From: Nodosilinea sp. FACHB-141
GTDB taxonomy: Bacteria; Cyanobacteriota; Cyanobacteriia; Phormidesmidales; Phormidesmidaceae
DNA length: 64,000 nucleotides
Assembly: GCF_014696135.1 (NCBI RefSeq)
Contig: NZ_JACJPP010000017.1
Coordinates: forward strand, 43,228-107,227
Direction of reading: 5' to 3'
This document shows, one piece after another, positions 1-10,200 of the stretch (position 1 is its first letter; each line of letters starts with the position of its first letter). A program made the position numbers and the translations under genes. Below the pieces are notes generated by a model. That model ran no database searches. It saw only the letters and a program-made list of their open reading frames with translations, and was not told the origin of the DNA.

Positions 1-34
1 AGCGATCGCCACCCGCCATTCCGTCCAGCCGTTT

Positions 35-445
35 CTAGCCCCGATTCTTGATCGTCATCACCTGCACAATCTGCTGGGCTAGGGGGCTGGGAATCTCTAA
101 AATTCGGTACAGGTCTTCTAAGAATGCTTGCTCCTGGGGCGTAACGGTGCGGTCAGACAGCACCAGATCGGTGGCAACCGCAAAAGCCGTCTCCCGTAAA
201 TCTTGGGGCAAAACAGCTTTGGCCTGATCAACCATCGCCCCCGGCCCCTCGGTCTTGAGGCGCGTCAGCAACAGATCAAACAGGTGGTGCACAGCATCTT
301 TGGAGTAGCTGCTAAACAACGCCATGCGCGACAGCAGCATAGTCATATCCTGACCCTCCTGGTCGGCCAAATAGCCGTCGGCGGCGATCGCCACTAGCGC
401 AATGCTGGCCAGCGCCTCTGCGGTGCCCATAGATGACTCGGTCAT
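35..445 (-). CDS. TerB-like tellurite-resistance family protein
   Basis: A small helical protein of about 136 residues resembling the TerB/DjlA-N fold. It shows the characteristic acidic turn in ALVAIAADGYLADQEGQDM near the N-terminus and a second similar unit, LVLSDRTVTPQEQAFLEDLY, near the C-terminus, so the metal-binding-like helical pair is present twice. The first in-frame ATG is at 472, but the ATG at 445 (MTESSMGTAEAL) fits the family better. TerB-like proteins are proposed to bind metal ions or to scaffold membrane stress complexes; no substrate is visible here. No partner ter genes are seen nearby. The family call is fairly good, the cellular role unknown. Confidence 0.7.
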   Translation of the reverse strand: MTESSMGTAEALASIALVAIAADGYLADQEGQDMTMLLSRMALFSSYSKDAVHHLFDLLLTRLKTEGPGAMVDQAKAVLPQDLRETAFAVATDLVLSDRTVTPQEQAFLEDLYRILEIPSPLAQQIVQVMTIKNRG

Positions 446-606
446 GGCGATTTTCCCTGGTATTCTGGGCACAGAGCCCTATGTGCCCCTATTTTTGCCC
501 TAAAGCCGATGCGGCGCAATCCTGTTGTGAGGAGTCTTTACTTGGGAGGCGTCTTTGCCGCTGACTCCCTAATCCTCTCCGTGGCATCCGCCAAAATACG
601 GAACTT

Positions 607-622
607 TGTGATCAAACTCACC
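607..622 (+). promoter_or_regulatory. CRP/SyCRP1-like binding site (candidate)
   Basis: TGTGA-N6-TCACC, one mismatch from the TGTGA-N6-TCACA palindrome recognised by CRP and by cyanobacterial SyCRP1. A GATAAAT element that could serve as a -10 follows at about 632-638. It precedes a gene-free stretch ending in a strong + strand terminator, so it could control a small RNA. The match may be chance. Confidence 0.35.
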
Positions 623-639
623 TTTGGCCGTGATAAATC

Positions 640-754
640 CGCTAGGTTTTCAGGAACCTTCCAGGGATACTGAAATTGACTCAACTTTAGCCGAGTCATC
701 TACAGGGAACACACAACCAACCGGCAAGCCCGCAAGGGACTGTCGGTTTTTTTT
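640..754 (+). ncRNA. Putative orphan small RNA
   Basis: No + strand protein gene lies upstream in this spacer (the TerB-like gene and the peptidase are both on the minus strand), yet the spacer ends in a strong + strand terminator at 719-754. A CRP-like palindrome and a possible -10 sit just before 640. A transcript of roughly 110 nt would end at the U-run. I do not recognise a known family, and no convincing reading frame is present. The 5' end is a guess. Confidence 0.35.
719..754 (+). terminator. Rho-independent terminator
   Basis: AACCGGCA pairs with TGTCGGTT (one G-U pair), with an inner CCC/GGG stem in the loop, followed by eight T. It can only terminate + strand transcription, and there is no + strand gene upstream in the window. 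Confidence 0.6.
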
Positions 755-758
755 GCCC

Positions 759-2234
759 CTACTTACCCGACGCCTGGTGGTAAAACCGCTGCATGTCCTC
801 AAACCAAAGCTGCCGCGACTCATCCCAGGTATAAAACATGTGGCCTCCCTGAAAATGCCGCAGGGTGAGGTTTGGCTGTAGCTCCGGGTTGAGATTCATC
901 AAATCCCTCAGGTGCTCTGACGAGAAGTAGGGCGTCACTAGATCATAGATGCCGTGGGTAATGTAGACCTGGAGGTAGGGGTTGAGGGCCATGCCCACCC
1001 GCAGATCATCCACCGAGCCGACAAAGCCTTGGCGGTATTCACTTTCAGGCAAAAACTCCCAGGCTTTAAATACCTCAAAGCTGAGCAGGTTGTAGGTCAG
1101 AGTGGTGTTCACCCCCAACGTCGAGCGCAGGTGGCTGTTAATAGCTCCGGTAAACAGGCGATCGATGCCCTCTAGGGTGGGGTCGGTGCCCTCATGCATC
1201 AAGCGATCGGGGAAGGGGTCGATCGCGGTGACTGAGCCATCATAGAGACCTAAAATGCGCTGCTGATGGCGCAGCAGCTCGCGGGCAAATACCACAATGT
1301 CGATGCGGCCTCGGTGGCGCTGCACCACCTCCGGTGGTAGGCCAATCAGATGGGCCAGCTGACCAAAGACCCGCTGCTGGTCTTCGCCAGAGGCGGTGCT
1401 GCCCAAGGCTAGCAAAGGAATCAGCGACTTGCGGGCAAAGTCAGCGGCCTTGGCCCCGTGGGCAGCCGGGCTATCAGTAGTGTCGACCTGCCCGTGATAC
1501 ACCGCCGTGGCCGCCATCGAAGGAATCACCGTCGCCCAGCCGCTAAGGCTGTAGTCGTTGCCCTCCAGCAGCATAAACTCCATCACCGGCGAAATCAGAA
1601 TCGCCCCGCACAGGCCAACCCCATAGTCTTGCTGAAGCTTGCGACAAAGCTTTGCCACCCGAAAGCCGCCGTAGCTCTCCCCGGCAATAAATACGGGCGA
1701 CAGCCAGCGATGGTGAGCCGAGAGATAGCCCTGAATAAACTCGCCCAGGGCGTTGAGATCGCGATCGACCGTCCAGAATTTTTTGGCCTTTTCGTCGGGT
1801 TTGTCTTCCCCTTTATCGTCAGGCTTGTCGTCCGATTTCTCACCTTTAGCGTCGTCCTTGGGCAAAACCCGGCTAAAGCCCGTGCCCACGGGGTCAATGA
1901 AGACTAAGTCGGTGAAGCTCAGCCAGCTTTCGCTGTTGTCGGCCACCTCTACCGGCGGACGCGGCAGGCTACCGTCGGAGTTAAACACCACCCGGCGCGG
2001 ACCTAGCGCCCCCACATGCAGATAGGCCGATGCCGCCCCTGGTCCGCCATTAAATACAAAAGTAATAGGCCGCTGAGCCGGGTCTTGGTCGGCAACGGTA
2101 TAGGCCACGTGGAACAGCTCCGCCACGGGCTTGTCGTGTTCGTAGAGGGTTTGCCACTGGGCTGAAGCGGTGTAGGCCTGGTCACCCAGCATGTGCTCGG
2201 AGGTGTTGCCCTGACGTTGGGTGTGATCTGGCAT
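759..2234 (-). CDS. Peptidase S10 (serine carboxypeptidase) family protein
   Basis: About 491 residues with the full S10 triad. The nucleophile elbow GESYGG has Ser near 187. The oxyanion segment FNGGPGAASA is near 61-70. The Asp is in GIYDLVTP near 429 and the His in GGHMFYTW near 463. S10 enzymes remove C-terminal residues from peptides at acidic pH. There is no signal peptide, so the protein is probably cytoplasmic. A highly charged Lys/Asp/Glu insert (about residues 126-152, repeated D-K-P-D-x-K) separates the oxyanion region from the nucleophile; it is low complexity and likely a loop. The gene stands alone, and its 3' end is next to the small-RNA terminator. Confidence 0.9.
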   Translation of the reverse strand: MPDHTQRQGNTSEHMLGDQAYTASAQWQTLYEHDKPVAELFHVAYTVADQDPAQRPITFVFNGGPGAASAYLHVGALGPRRVVFNSDGSLPRPPVEVADNSESWLSFTDLVFIDPVGTGFSRVLPKDDAKGEKSDDKPDDKGEDKPDEKAKKFWTVDRDLNALGEFIQGYLSAHHRWLSPVFIAGESYGGFRVAKLCRKLQQDYGVGLCGAILISPVMEFMLLEGNDYSLSGWATVIPSMAATAVYHGQVDTTDSPAAHGAKAADFARKSLIPLLALGSTASGEDQQRVFGQLAHLIGLPPEVVQRHRGRIDIVVFARELLRHQQRILGLYDGSVTAIDPFPDRLMHEGTDPTLEGIDRLFTGAINSHLRSTLGVNTTLTYNLLSFEVFKAWEFLPESEYRQGFVGSVDDLRVGMALNPYLQVYITHGIYDLVTPYFSSEHLRDLMNLNPELQPNLTLRHFQGGHMFYTWDESRQLWFEDMQRFYHQASGK

Positions 2235-2300
2235 GGAGATGCGGGGGTGAAGACTCTACTTGTTATAGCGCGGTCGGTCGCCTTCAGAATAGGCGCAGGC

Positions 2301-2338
2301 CTAGTGGAGGGGGATGCGATCGCATCCCCCTCCACTAG
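2301..2338. repeat. 38-bp perfect palindrome centred on HIP1
   Basis: Positions 2301-2319 are the exact reverse complement of 2320-2338, with no loop and a central GCGATCGC. It lies between the divergent peptidase and DUF1361 genes, upstream of both. It could be an operator, a cruciform or a repeat insertion. Confidence 0.9.
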
Positions 2339-2405
2339 AGCAGACACTTGACTCGCTAGCGATTAAATTGGGTTAAGCCAAATCTGCCTTAGGAGTTGAG
2401 ACCCA

Positions 2406-3260
2406 ATGAGATGGCTCCTGCCCAACATTATCAGCGCCTTTGATAACGTCTACAGTGGCTGGATTTTGTGGAACTTGTTTTTGGCGGCGATTCCGCTGCT
2501 GCTGAGCTTTAGTTTGTTTCGCCGCCAGAGCCTGTCCAACCGATGGTTTTTGGCGGCCTGCGTACTGGTGGGGATAATTGGCGTGCTAGGGCTGGGTCCT
2601 CGCACCCCTCGTGCTGTGCAAGGACTCTACAACCTACTCCAAGACAACTCCAGTCCGTTCTCCTGGTTTGAGCTGCTGTGGCTACTGGCGGTTACGGCCT
2701 TTGCCGGTCTTCTCAGTCTGAAAATTTTTAAGACCAAGCAAGATCCCAAGGGCTGGCTGTGGTGGGTGGGGCTGGTAGTGTTCTTGATCTTTCTACCCAA
2801 TGCTCCTTATGTCCTCACCGATATTATTCATTTGATTCGAGGCACCAGCTCGGGACAGATTCGCATTTTGGTTGTGGCTCTGGTGTTCATTCCCCTGCAC
2901 GCGGCCGCCATTTTGCTGGGGTTCGAAGCCTACGTCGTCTCGATTCTCAACCTGGCTGCCTACCTCAAGCAGCACGGGGCAAAGGCAATGATCTTGCCCC
3001 TCGAGCTAACCATTCACGCGCTCAGCGCGGTGGGCATCTACCTAGGCCGATTTCTGCGCTTTAACAGCTGGGATCTGGTCACTGACCCCACTGGCGTCAT
3101 CGCCTATACCCTCGATGCTCTGACCTCAAAGCAACCAGCGGCCGTTATCTTCGTCACATTTGTTATTTTGGCCAGCCTTTACTGGGTGATGAAACAAATT
3201 ACCCTGGGGCTGAAGCTGCGCATTCGCTACGCCCGCCAGGGCATAGATGCGCTCGACTAG
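2406..3260 (+). CDS. DUF1361 domain-containing membrane protein
   Basis: 284 residues with about seven hydrophobic segments. The DUF1361 hallmarks are present: FLPNAPYVLTDIIHL near residues 137-151, and GRFLRFNSWD near 213-222. The function of this integral membrane family is not established. Start ATG is supported by AGGAG eight bases upstream. It is transcribed away from the S10 peptidase, across the HIP1-centred palindrome, and is followed by ycf46 about 135 bp downstream on the same strand, so the two could be co-transcribed. Confidence 0.85.
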   Translation: MRWLLPNIISAFDNVYSGWILWNLFLAAIPLLLSFSLFRRQSLSNRWFLAACVLVGIIGVLGLGPRTPRAVQGLYNLLQDNSSPFSWFELLWLLAVTAFAGLLSLKIFKTKQDPKGWLWWVGLVVFLIFLPNAPYVLTDIIHLIRGTSSGQIRILVVALVFIPLHAAAILLGFEAYVVSILNLAAYLKQHGAKAMILPLELTIHALSAVGIYLGRFLRFNSWDLVTDPTGVIAYTLDALTSKQPAAVIFVTFVILASLYWVMKQITLGLKLRIRYARQGIDALD

Positions 3261-3394
3261 GGCGATTCCCGGAGGGATACTCGTTCCGAGTCGGAGCCCG
3301 AACGCTGCGCAAATCGCCTCAGACTCCGAAACCCGCCGTGCAGCGACTGTAGGCAGAAGCGGGCACCTTAGCCCTAGCGTTACTTTAGGCAGTC

Positions 3395-4927
3395 ATGTCT
3401 TTTAAAACCAGTGTCAAGCACTTTCAAAACCTGGTGACCTCTTTTCACCCGGTCATAGTAATCGACACGGTGGAAGAAGAACGGGTACAGGGGCTGATCA
3501 GGGCCGCCTGTGCTGACATGCAGATGGCCGTATTCGAGTGGAGCGTTGCCCAGGGGTTGATGCGATCGCCCGATAGCCCCGACCATCGCTGGCAAAATGA
3601 GTATGCCCCCCCCGGTAGCAAGCGTGGCCAGGCCCTGCCCAAAACCAATGAACCCCTCGACATGCTGCGCCACATTCAAGACATGAGCTTCAAGGCCGTC
3701 TTTTGGCTCAAAGACTTTGCTGAACACCTCAAAGATCCAGTGGTTGCCCGTCAGTTTCGAGAAGTATCCCAACAGTTTTCTTTCAACAGCTCAACGCTGG
3801 TGCTCAGCGGCAGCGGCTATGCTCTACCACCAACCATTGCGCAGAACGCCGTCTATTTAGATATCAAGCTGCCCGAACCCGAAGAACTCTATAGAGCTAT
3901 TTCCGAGACAGTGAAGACCCTCCAAGGTCAAGTCACAATTAATTTAAATCCGGATGATGTTCGCGCCCTGGTGTCAGCTCTCCAGGGCATGACCCTACAT
4001 CAAGCTCGAAAGGTTGTGTCCTATGCAGCTCGGCATGACGGCAAACTCGACGTCGGTGATGTGAAGTGGGTACTAGAGCGCAAGGCCCGAGTGATTCACG
4101 AAGAGGGTCTATTGGACTACTTTCCACCCGAAACCAACCTGGCCGAGCTAGGTGGGTTTGAGGGGCTCAAGCGCTGGCTCGCCTACGCCAAAGTGGGCTT
4201 CACGCCCCAGGCTCGTCAATACAACCTGCCCGCTCCCAAAGGCATTTTGATTGTGGGCATTCAGGGCTGCGGCAAGTCGCTGGCCGCCAAAACCATCGCC
4301 CGCCAGTGGAATCTCCCTCTCCTTAAGCTCGACGCTGGCCGCCTCTACGACAAGTACATCGGCGAGTCCGACAAAAACTTCCGCCGCGCCGTCACCATGG
4401 CCGAGACCATGGCCCCCTGCATTCTGTGGATCGACGAGATCGAAAAGAGCATGGGTCAAACCAGCAGCGAATCCGATGGCGGCCTGAGCCGTCGCCTATT
4501 CGGCTATTTCCTCACCTGGCTGCAAGAAAAATCCCAAGAAATTTTTGTAGTAGCCACCGCCAATGACCTTTCAGCTATTCCGCCAGAACTGCTGCGCAAG
4601 GGCCGCTTCGACGAAATCTTCTTTGTCGACCTGCCCGAGGCCGACGAACGCCACACCATCCTGCAAATTCACCTAGGGCGACGGCAGCAGGGCATCGAAA
4701 ACTTTGATCTCAACGAATTGGTAACTGCTACCGAAGGCTTCAGCGGAGCCGAAATTGAGCAGGCCATCATCACCGCCCACTACCGCGCCCTTTACGAAAA
4801 TCGACCTGCCGACACCACTCTGCTGATCGAAGAGATCAAACGCACGGTTCCCCTCTCTGTGACTCGTCGAGAGGATATCCAGCAGCTACGAACCACGGCT
4901 CGGGAAAGGTTTGTAGCAGCACGGTAG
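3395..4927 (+). CDS. ycf46: Ycf46-like AAA ATPase
   Basis: 510 residues, the usual length for Ycf46 of cyanobacteria and red-algal plastids. The N-terminal half (1-240) is the Ycf46-specific region. The AAA core follows: Walker A GIQGCGKS near 286, Walker B ILWIDEIE near 345, and a second-region signature [22 protein letters not shown] with the arginine finger near 398. The C-terminal helical lid carries [11 protein letters not shown]. In Synechocystis this protein has been linked to CO2 use or photosynthetic regulation, but its remodelling target is not known. It stands as a single gene downstream of DUF1361. The call rests on overall architecture and is strong for AAA, good for Ycf46. Confidence 0.88.
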   Translation: MSFKTSVKHFQNLVTSFHPVIVIDTVEEERVQGLIRAACADMQMAVFEWSVAQGLMRSPDSPDHRWQNEYAPPGSKRGQALPKTNEPLDMLRHIQDMSFKAVFWLKDFAEHLKDPVVARQFREVSQQFSFNSSTLVLSGSGYALPPTIAQNAVYLDIKLPEPEELYRAISETVKTLQGQVTINLNPDDVRALVSALQGMTLHQARKVVSYAARHDGKLDVGDVKWVLERKARVIHEEGLLDYFPPETNLAELGGFEGLKRWLAYAKVGFTPQARQYNLPAPKGILIVGIQGCGKSLAAKTIARQWNLPLLKLDAGRLYDKYIGESDKNFRRAVTMAETMAPCILWIDEIEKSMGQTSSESDGGLSRRLFGYFLTWLQEKSQEIFVVATANDLSAIPPELLRKGRFDEIFFVDLPEADERHTILQIHLGRRQQGIENFDLNELVTATEGFSGAEIEQAIITAHYRALYENRPADTTLLIEEIKRTVPLSVTRREDIQQLRTTARERFVAAR

Positions 4928-5058
4928 CTAGTTCCGCACTCCATCTGGATTCACGGCCGTTGGCAGATCACCGATAAGTTATTCGTGTTCTGCCAAGCCA
5001 ATCTCTAAAACAGTGACAGAGCTAACCTAACCCGCGAAAATTTGTCAAAGATTGGTAG

Positions 5059-6183
5059 TTAAGCATCTAAATAATCAAGCGCCATTTGAAGAGATGCACA
5101 GTCAATCTTAAAGGAATTTGGCGATGGTCGAATAATGCCGTTAGGCAGTTTAGGGAAGTCTATGGTTTTTAAAAACTCTGGGGTAACCTGACCACGAACA
5201 CCACACCACTGCCCATTCAACCCACTAATATGGCGGCGATGAGCCCAGCGACTTGACCACCCCGGAGAGTAAAGCTCGACTACTTTAACTCCGCTATTGG
5301 GCAGTTCAGGATTTTGCAAACCCAAGCGATTAAAAGCCATATGGCTAAGGGCAGCACCATGAACAGCTACCACGACCTTAACATCGCGAGTAATTGACCA
5401 TTTTTGAGCACAGGTTAAGTCCTCGAAATAATAGGTTTTAAAGCCCTTTCCTTCGAGAAACTGGACTACTTCGTCGTTGTTGATTAAACAGCGATTCCCC
5501 CTGCGAGGGATAAAAACTTTTTCTACCCCTAAAGGCTCACAGCCCGCAAACTCAGCCTCATTAAACAAGGCTGCATGAAGGTTGTAAAGCTTTGAATCAA
5601 TCTCGGCAACTAGGTGCTGATTTATAATTGGGAAAAACTGGGGTGCTTCCGTGCTAACTGCTGTAGTAGGACGAGCGACTGACATAGAGATCACTTCGCC
5701 ATAAACACTATCATCGGTGTAGATTACCGGAATACCCAATGTCGCAAAGACTTCGCGAGCCAGATTTGGTGCTCGTTCTCTAAGAACCACGTGAACATCT
5801 ACATCTTGACCCAAACGCTTACTCAGCATTTGCTTTGCCAGCAGAGCCGGAGCCGCCAAGTTTTCAATGACATGCCCTATGTTGGTATCTAGCTCTTGCC
5901 GGCCATCAAACAAAAATTTTTCTGGATAGTCTAATACTTGAGTTCCCTTTACAGCTTTGCAAAGTGCCTTATAGATTTTAGAGCGTTGAGAACCTGGTTT
6001 TCTAGGGCCGGTCTGGCCAGTTTTGACGTCTATTTTGACCTGCAAAGGATGTAAATACTCCTCAGGCAGAAATATTCTTTCAATTGCAGGACGTAATGTA
6101 TCTCCTAGTGCCGTGGGATGAGAAAAAATCATTGAAGCAGGAATTTTTATCTCAGGCAGAACTTCAACAAACGACAACCCCAT
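5059..6183 (-). CDS. Glycosyltransferase family 61 protein
   Basis: 374 residues. The C-terminal half has the GT61 (DUF563) pattern: IPRRGNRCLINNDEVVQFLE near 226-245, then GFKTYYFEDLT, and VVVAVHGAALSHMAF near 270-284, where the His-Gly-Ala motif is the family signature. GT61 enzymes transfer sugars (often xylose or GlcNAc) in glycoprotein or capsule synthesis; donor and acceptor cannot be read here. No transmembrane segment is evident. Codon use and base composition are clearly more AT-rich than neighbouring genes, and the gene is followed upstream by 1.1 kb of AT-rich non-coding DNA, so horizontal acquisition is plausible. Confidence 0.8.
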   Translation of the reverse strand: MGLSFVEVLPEIKIPASMIFSHPTALGDTLRPAIERIFLPEEYLHPLQVKIDVKTGQTGPRKPGSQRSKIYKALCKAVKGTQVLDYPEKFLFDGRQELDTNIGHVIENLAAPALLAKQMLSKRLGQDVDVHVVLRERAPNLAREVFATLGIPVIYTDDSVYGEVISMSVARPTTAVSTEAPQFFPIINQHLVAEIDSKLYNLHAALFNEAEFAGCEPLGVEKVFIPRRGNRCLINNDEVVQFLEGKGFKTYYFEDLTCAQKWSITRDVKVVVAVHGAALSHMAFNRLGLQNPELPNSGVKVVELYSPGWSSRWAHRRHISGLNGQWCGVRGQVTPEFLKTIDFPKLPNGIIRPSPNSFKIDCASLQMALDYLDA

Positions 6184-7209
6184 ACCTGGCTCTCTTTCTA
6201 ATAAAACTTAACAGATTAAAAAAGGTGGCTTTCGCTCTTGAGAGCACGAAGACTACTAGACATAAAAGTTTTTACAGCCAATTCCACAATCGTCAGAACT
6301 GTATACTCTAAAGTTTTGATAAAATAGTCTGTAACTTTAGTTGTATCTTGACAGTTTAGACTCCGCTTAGGAGTCTTTACATATGCACTCACCCATGCCT
6401 CTAACAAGAAATATGAGTGCTGCACTAGAGCTGTGCCAAGTCTACAACTCAAGTCGGTTAACCGCAACGATTGCCTTTGCTTTCATTAGTTGATAGGTGA
6501 TTTAGTAACTTGAGTTCTCTACTGATTAACATCCGGAAACGAAATTAGTGAAGCCTATAGATGTCACTGTCAGGGTGAAGGATTTCAGGACTTAAAGTGG
6601 GCTGAAGAAACAGAAATTAACCAGTGCTCTGTGAAGTTGACAGGCCAAATTAATTTTTACTGGCGATCGCCTCCATATTAATGCCTACAAACCCTAGCTA
6701 TATGGTTCCTTCACCATTGAGCAACAAACTTTAAGGGAATGTTAACCATAAGGTTACCCACCCTTCTAACAGTAACCTCAGCGGTTGGCGGCGTTGGGCT
6801 TCCTTATAGTGCCAAATTGTAGGGCTTCAGCTTACGTCAATATCGACTAGCAAAGTGCTCTGCTGTATACCGCATTTTTAGTACCTTCTCCTAGGGCTCT
6901 GATGCTCGCCTTTGGGATTGATTATTTTGAACGGAACCAGTCGGACTGTCACCACTATGGGCTAGTCCCTTAGCCAAGCGGCTGGCGATCTCCTCAACCG
7001 ATACGATGCTCTACTGCACCTATACTGTCCGCCAGACTCATTGGGAGGCGCTTGCCTACACAGAGGCCACCCACCACTTCTACAATTCAAGGGTTGTGGC
7101 CAGGCAGCCAACATTAAGGGCGCAGAGCGTCTGCCAAGCCTGTAGCGTGGCTTGATCCATCTACGGAACTCTGCCCAGTGCTGGCGCCCCGTCCCCCGTG
7201 GTGACAACC
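6184..7209. other. Gene-free, partly AT-rich stretch
   Basis: About 1 kb without a convincing gene. The part from 6200 to 6760 is AT-rich and resembles the GT61 gene in composition, so it probably contains that gene's promoter. The part from about 6900 to 7200 returns to normal GC and is full of stops in all frames. Short open frames exist (for example 6216-6467 and 6962-7216 on the minus strand) but lack ribosome sites or recognisable motifs. It may be the eroded remains of mobile DNA; I cannot identify any. Confidence 0.5.
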
Positions 7210-7261
7210 TTGACAAGTGTTTATAAATGTTAAATTGATAAAGCGTTAAATTGATAAAGCG
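7210..7261 (+). promoter_or_regulatory. uvrA upstream region: TTGACA box and 16-bp direct repeat
   Basis: TTGACA at 7210-7215 fits a -35 element. A perfect tandem pair of TTAAATTGATAAAGCG follows at 7230-7245 and 7246-7261, ending 20 bp before the uvrA ATG. AT-rich hexamers inside the repeats could act as the -10. No clear LexA box is seen. The repeat may be an operator or a local slippage duplication. Confidence 0.4.
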
Positions 7262-7281
7262 TTTTCAATAAGCCCCCAGAT

Positions 7282-10200
7282 ATGCCCAAATCGGACGCTT
7301 CCGCTAAGAAAACCGCTGCCTCTAGCAAAGGCCGAGCGTCCACCAATGGCAACCAGCACACCGGCCTCGCCCACCACCACGCCGCCATTGACGACAACGT
7401 CATTCGCATTCGGGGAGCTCGGCAGCACAACCTAAAGAATCTGGACCTAGAGATTCCCCGCAACAAGCTGATTGTGTTTACGGGGGTTTCTGGTTCAGGC
7501 AAGTCGTCCCTGGCCTTTGACACGATTTTTGCCGAAGGCCAGCGTCGCTATGTGGAGTCCCTCAGCGCCTACGCTCGCCAGTTTTTGGGCCAGGTGGATA
7601 AGCCCGATGTGGACGCGATCGAGGGGCTGAGCCCGGCCATCTCCATCGACCAAAAATCGACCTCCCACAACCCCCGCTCGACCGTGGGCACGGTGACGGA
7701 AATCTACGACTACCTGCGTCTGCTCTACGGGCGGGCGGGCGATCCCCACTGTCCCCACTGCGATCGCAGCATCTCCCCGCAATCCATTGACCAGATGATC
7801 GATCGGGTCATGGCCCTGCCCGATCGCACTCGCTTCCAAATTCTCGCCCCCGTGGTGCGGGGCAAAAAGGGCACCCACAAAAAGCTGCTCTCTAGCCTGG
7901 CCTCCGAAGGGTTTGTGCGGGTGCGGGTCAACGGCGAGCTGCGCGAACTGACCGATAACATTGAACTCGACAAGAACTACAGCCACAACATTGAGGTGGT
8001 GGTCGATCGCCTGGTGAAGAAGGAGGACCTGCAAGACCGCCTAGCCGATTCGCTGCGCACCTGCCTGAAGCGATCGGAGGGGATCGCGGTGATCGACATT
8101 CTGGCGGAGAAGCCCCAGGAGACCGCCAACCCGGAGCCGGGCAGCAATGTGGTATCTCTAACCGATCGCCTGCCCCAGGCGGCCGAGGCCGAAGGCAGCT
8201 ACGGCCAGCCCAAGGAGTTGGTGTTCTCCGAAAACTTCGCCTGCCCCGAGCACGGCGCAGTGATGGAAGAGCTATCGCCCCGGCTATTCTCGTTTAACTC
8301 GCCCTATGGGGCCTGCCCCCACTGCCACGGGTTGGGCAGTCTACGGACCTTCTCGGCGGAGCTGGTGGTACCGGATCCTACCCTGCCGGTCTACGCGGCG
8401 ATCGCACCCTGGTCGGAGAAAGACAACACCTACTACTTTTCGTTGCTCTACAGCGTCGGTCAGGCCTTTGGCTTTGAGATCCAGAGCCGGTGGGATCAGC
8501 TCACCCCCGAGCAGCAGCACATCGTGCTCCACGGCAGCGACGAAAAAATCTACATCGAGTCAGACTCGCGCTACCGCGAGCGCAAGGGCTATCAGCGCCA
8601 GTATGAGGGGGTGCTGCCCATTCTCGACCGGCAGTATAAAGACGCCACCTCTGAGCTACACAAGCAAAAGCTCGAAAAATACCTGATTGACCAGCCCTGC
8701 GAGGTCTGCCACGGCACCCGCCTCAAGCCCGAGTCGAACGCGGTGCGGATTGGCCCCCACTCTATTAGCGATCTCACCAACGTCTCTATTCGCGAATGCC
8801 TCAGCCGCATTCGCAACCTGGTGGGCGAAGAGGGCGAGGCCCCCAAGCTCTCGGCCCGGCAGCTCCAGATTGGGGCCCTGGTGCTGCGCGAGATTCGCGC
8901 CCGGCTCCAGTTCATGATGGATGTGGGTTTAGACTACCTAACCCTGCACCGCACCGCCATGACCCTGTCGGGGGGCGAGGCCCAGCGCATTCGCCTAGCC
9001 ACCCAAATTGGCTCGGGCCTCACCGGCGTGCTCTACGTGCTGGATGAGCCCAGCATTGGCCTACACCAGCGCGACAACGATCGCCTGCTCAATACCCTGC
9101 ACCGCCTGCGCGATTTGGGCAACACGCTCATTGTCGTGGAGCACGACGAAGACACGATCAGAGCCGCCGATTATTTAGTTGATATTGGCCCTGGGGCGGG
9201 AGTGCACGGCGGGGCGATCGTGGCCGAGGGCGATCTCAAAACCCTGATGACCGCGAAGGATTCCCTCACGGGGGCCTATCTGTCAGGTCGGATGTCGATT
9301 CCCACCCCACCAGAGCGGCGACCGGGGAATGGGCGATCGCTTACCCTGAAAAATGTTCGCCGCAACAACCTCAAGCATCTGGATGTCGAACTGCCCCTGG
9401 GGGCCTTGGTGTGCATCACTGGCGTCTCGGGCTCGGGCAAATCGACCCTGGTAAACGAGTTGCTCTACCCGGCCCTTCAGCACCACTTTGGCAGCAAGGT
9501 GCCCTTCCCTAAGCATATGGACAAGCTGGACGGGCTCAAGGCGCTGGATAAGGTGATCGTCATCGACCAGTCGCCCATCGGGCGCACGCCCCGCTCCAAC
9601 CCCGCCACCTATACCGGCGTGTTCGACGTGATTCGCAACCTGTTCACCGAAACGATTGAGGCCAAGGCACGGGGTTATAAAGCGGGGCAGTTCTCCTTTA
9701 ACGTCAAGGGCGGGCGCTGCGAGGCCTGCGGCGGTCAGGGGGTGAACGTGATTGAGATGAATTTTCTGCCCGATGTGTATGTACAGTGCGAGGTCTGCAA
9801 GGGGGCGCGCTACAACCGCGACACCCTGCAAGTCACTTACAAGGGCAAAAACATTTCTGACGTGCTGAATATGACCGCCGAAGAGGCTCTAGGTTTCTTC
9901 GAGAATATTCCTCAAGCCGCCAGCCGCCTGCAAACGATGGTAGATGTGGGTTTGGGCTACATTCGCCTGGGGCAGACGGCCCCCACCCTCTCCGGTGGAG
10001 AGGCCCAGCGGATGAAGCTGGCCTCGGAGCTGGCTCGCCGTTCGACGGGCAAAACCCTGTATTTGATCGACGAACCGACCACGGGCCTGTCGTTCTACGA
10101 CGTGCACAAGCTACTGGATGTGGTGCAGCGCCTGGTGGATAAGGGCAACTCGGTGCTGATGATCGAGCACAACCTGGATGTGATTCGCTGCGCCGACTGG

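Noticed and set aside
624..881. 85-aa plus frame next to the peptidase
   Set aside because: It crosses the terminator and the 3' end of the peptidase gene and has no homology; a small RNA explains the region better.
2925..2945. GGTTCGAAGCC similar to a tRNA T-arm
   Set aside because: Inside the DUF1361 coding frame, with no acceptor or anticodon arm around it.
6216..7216. Minus-strand frames in the gap before uvrA
   Set aside because: No ribosome sites, no motifs, composition like non-coding DNA.
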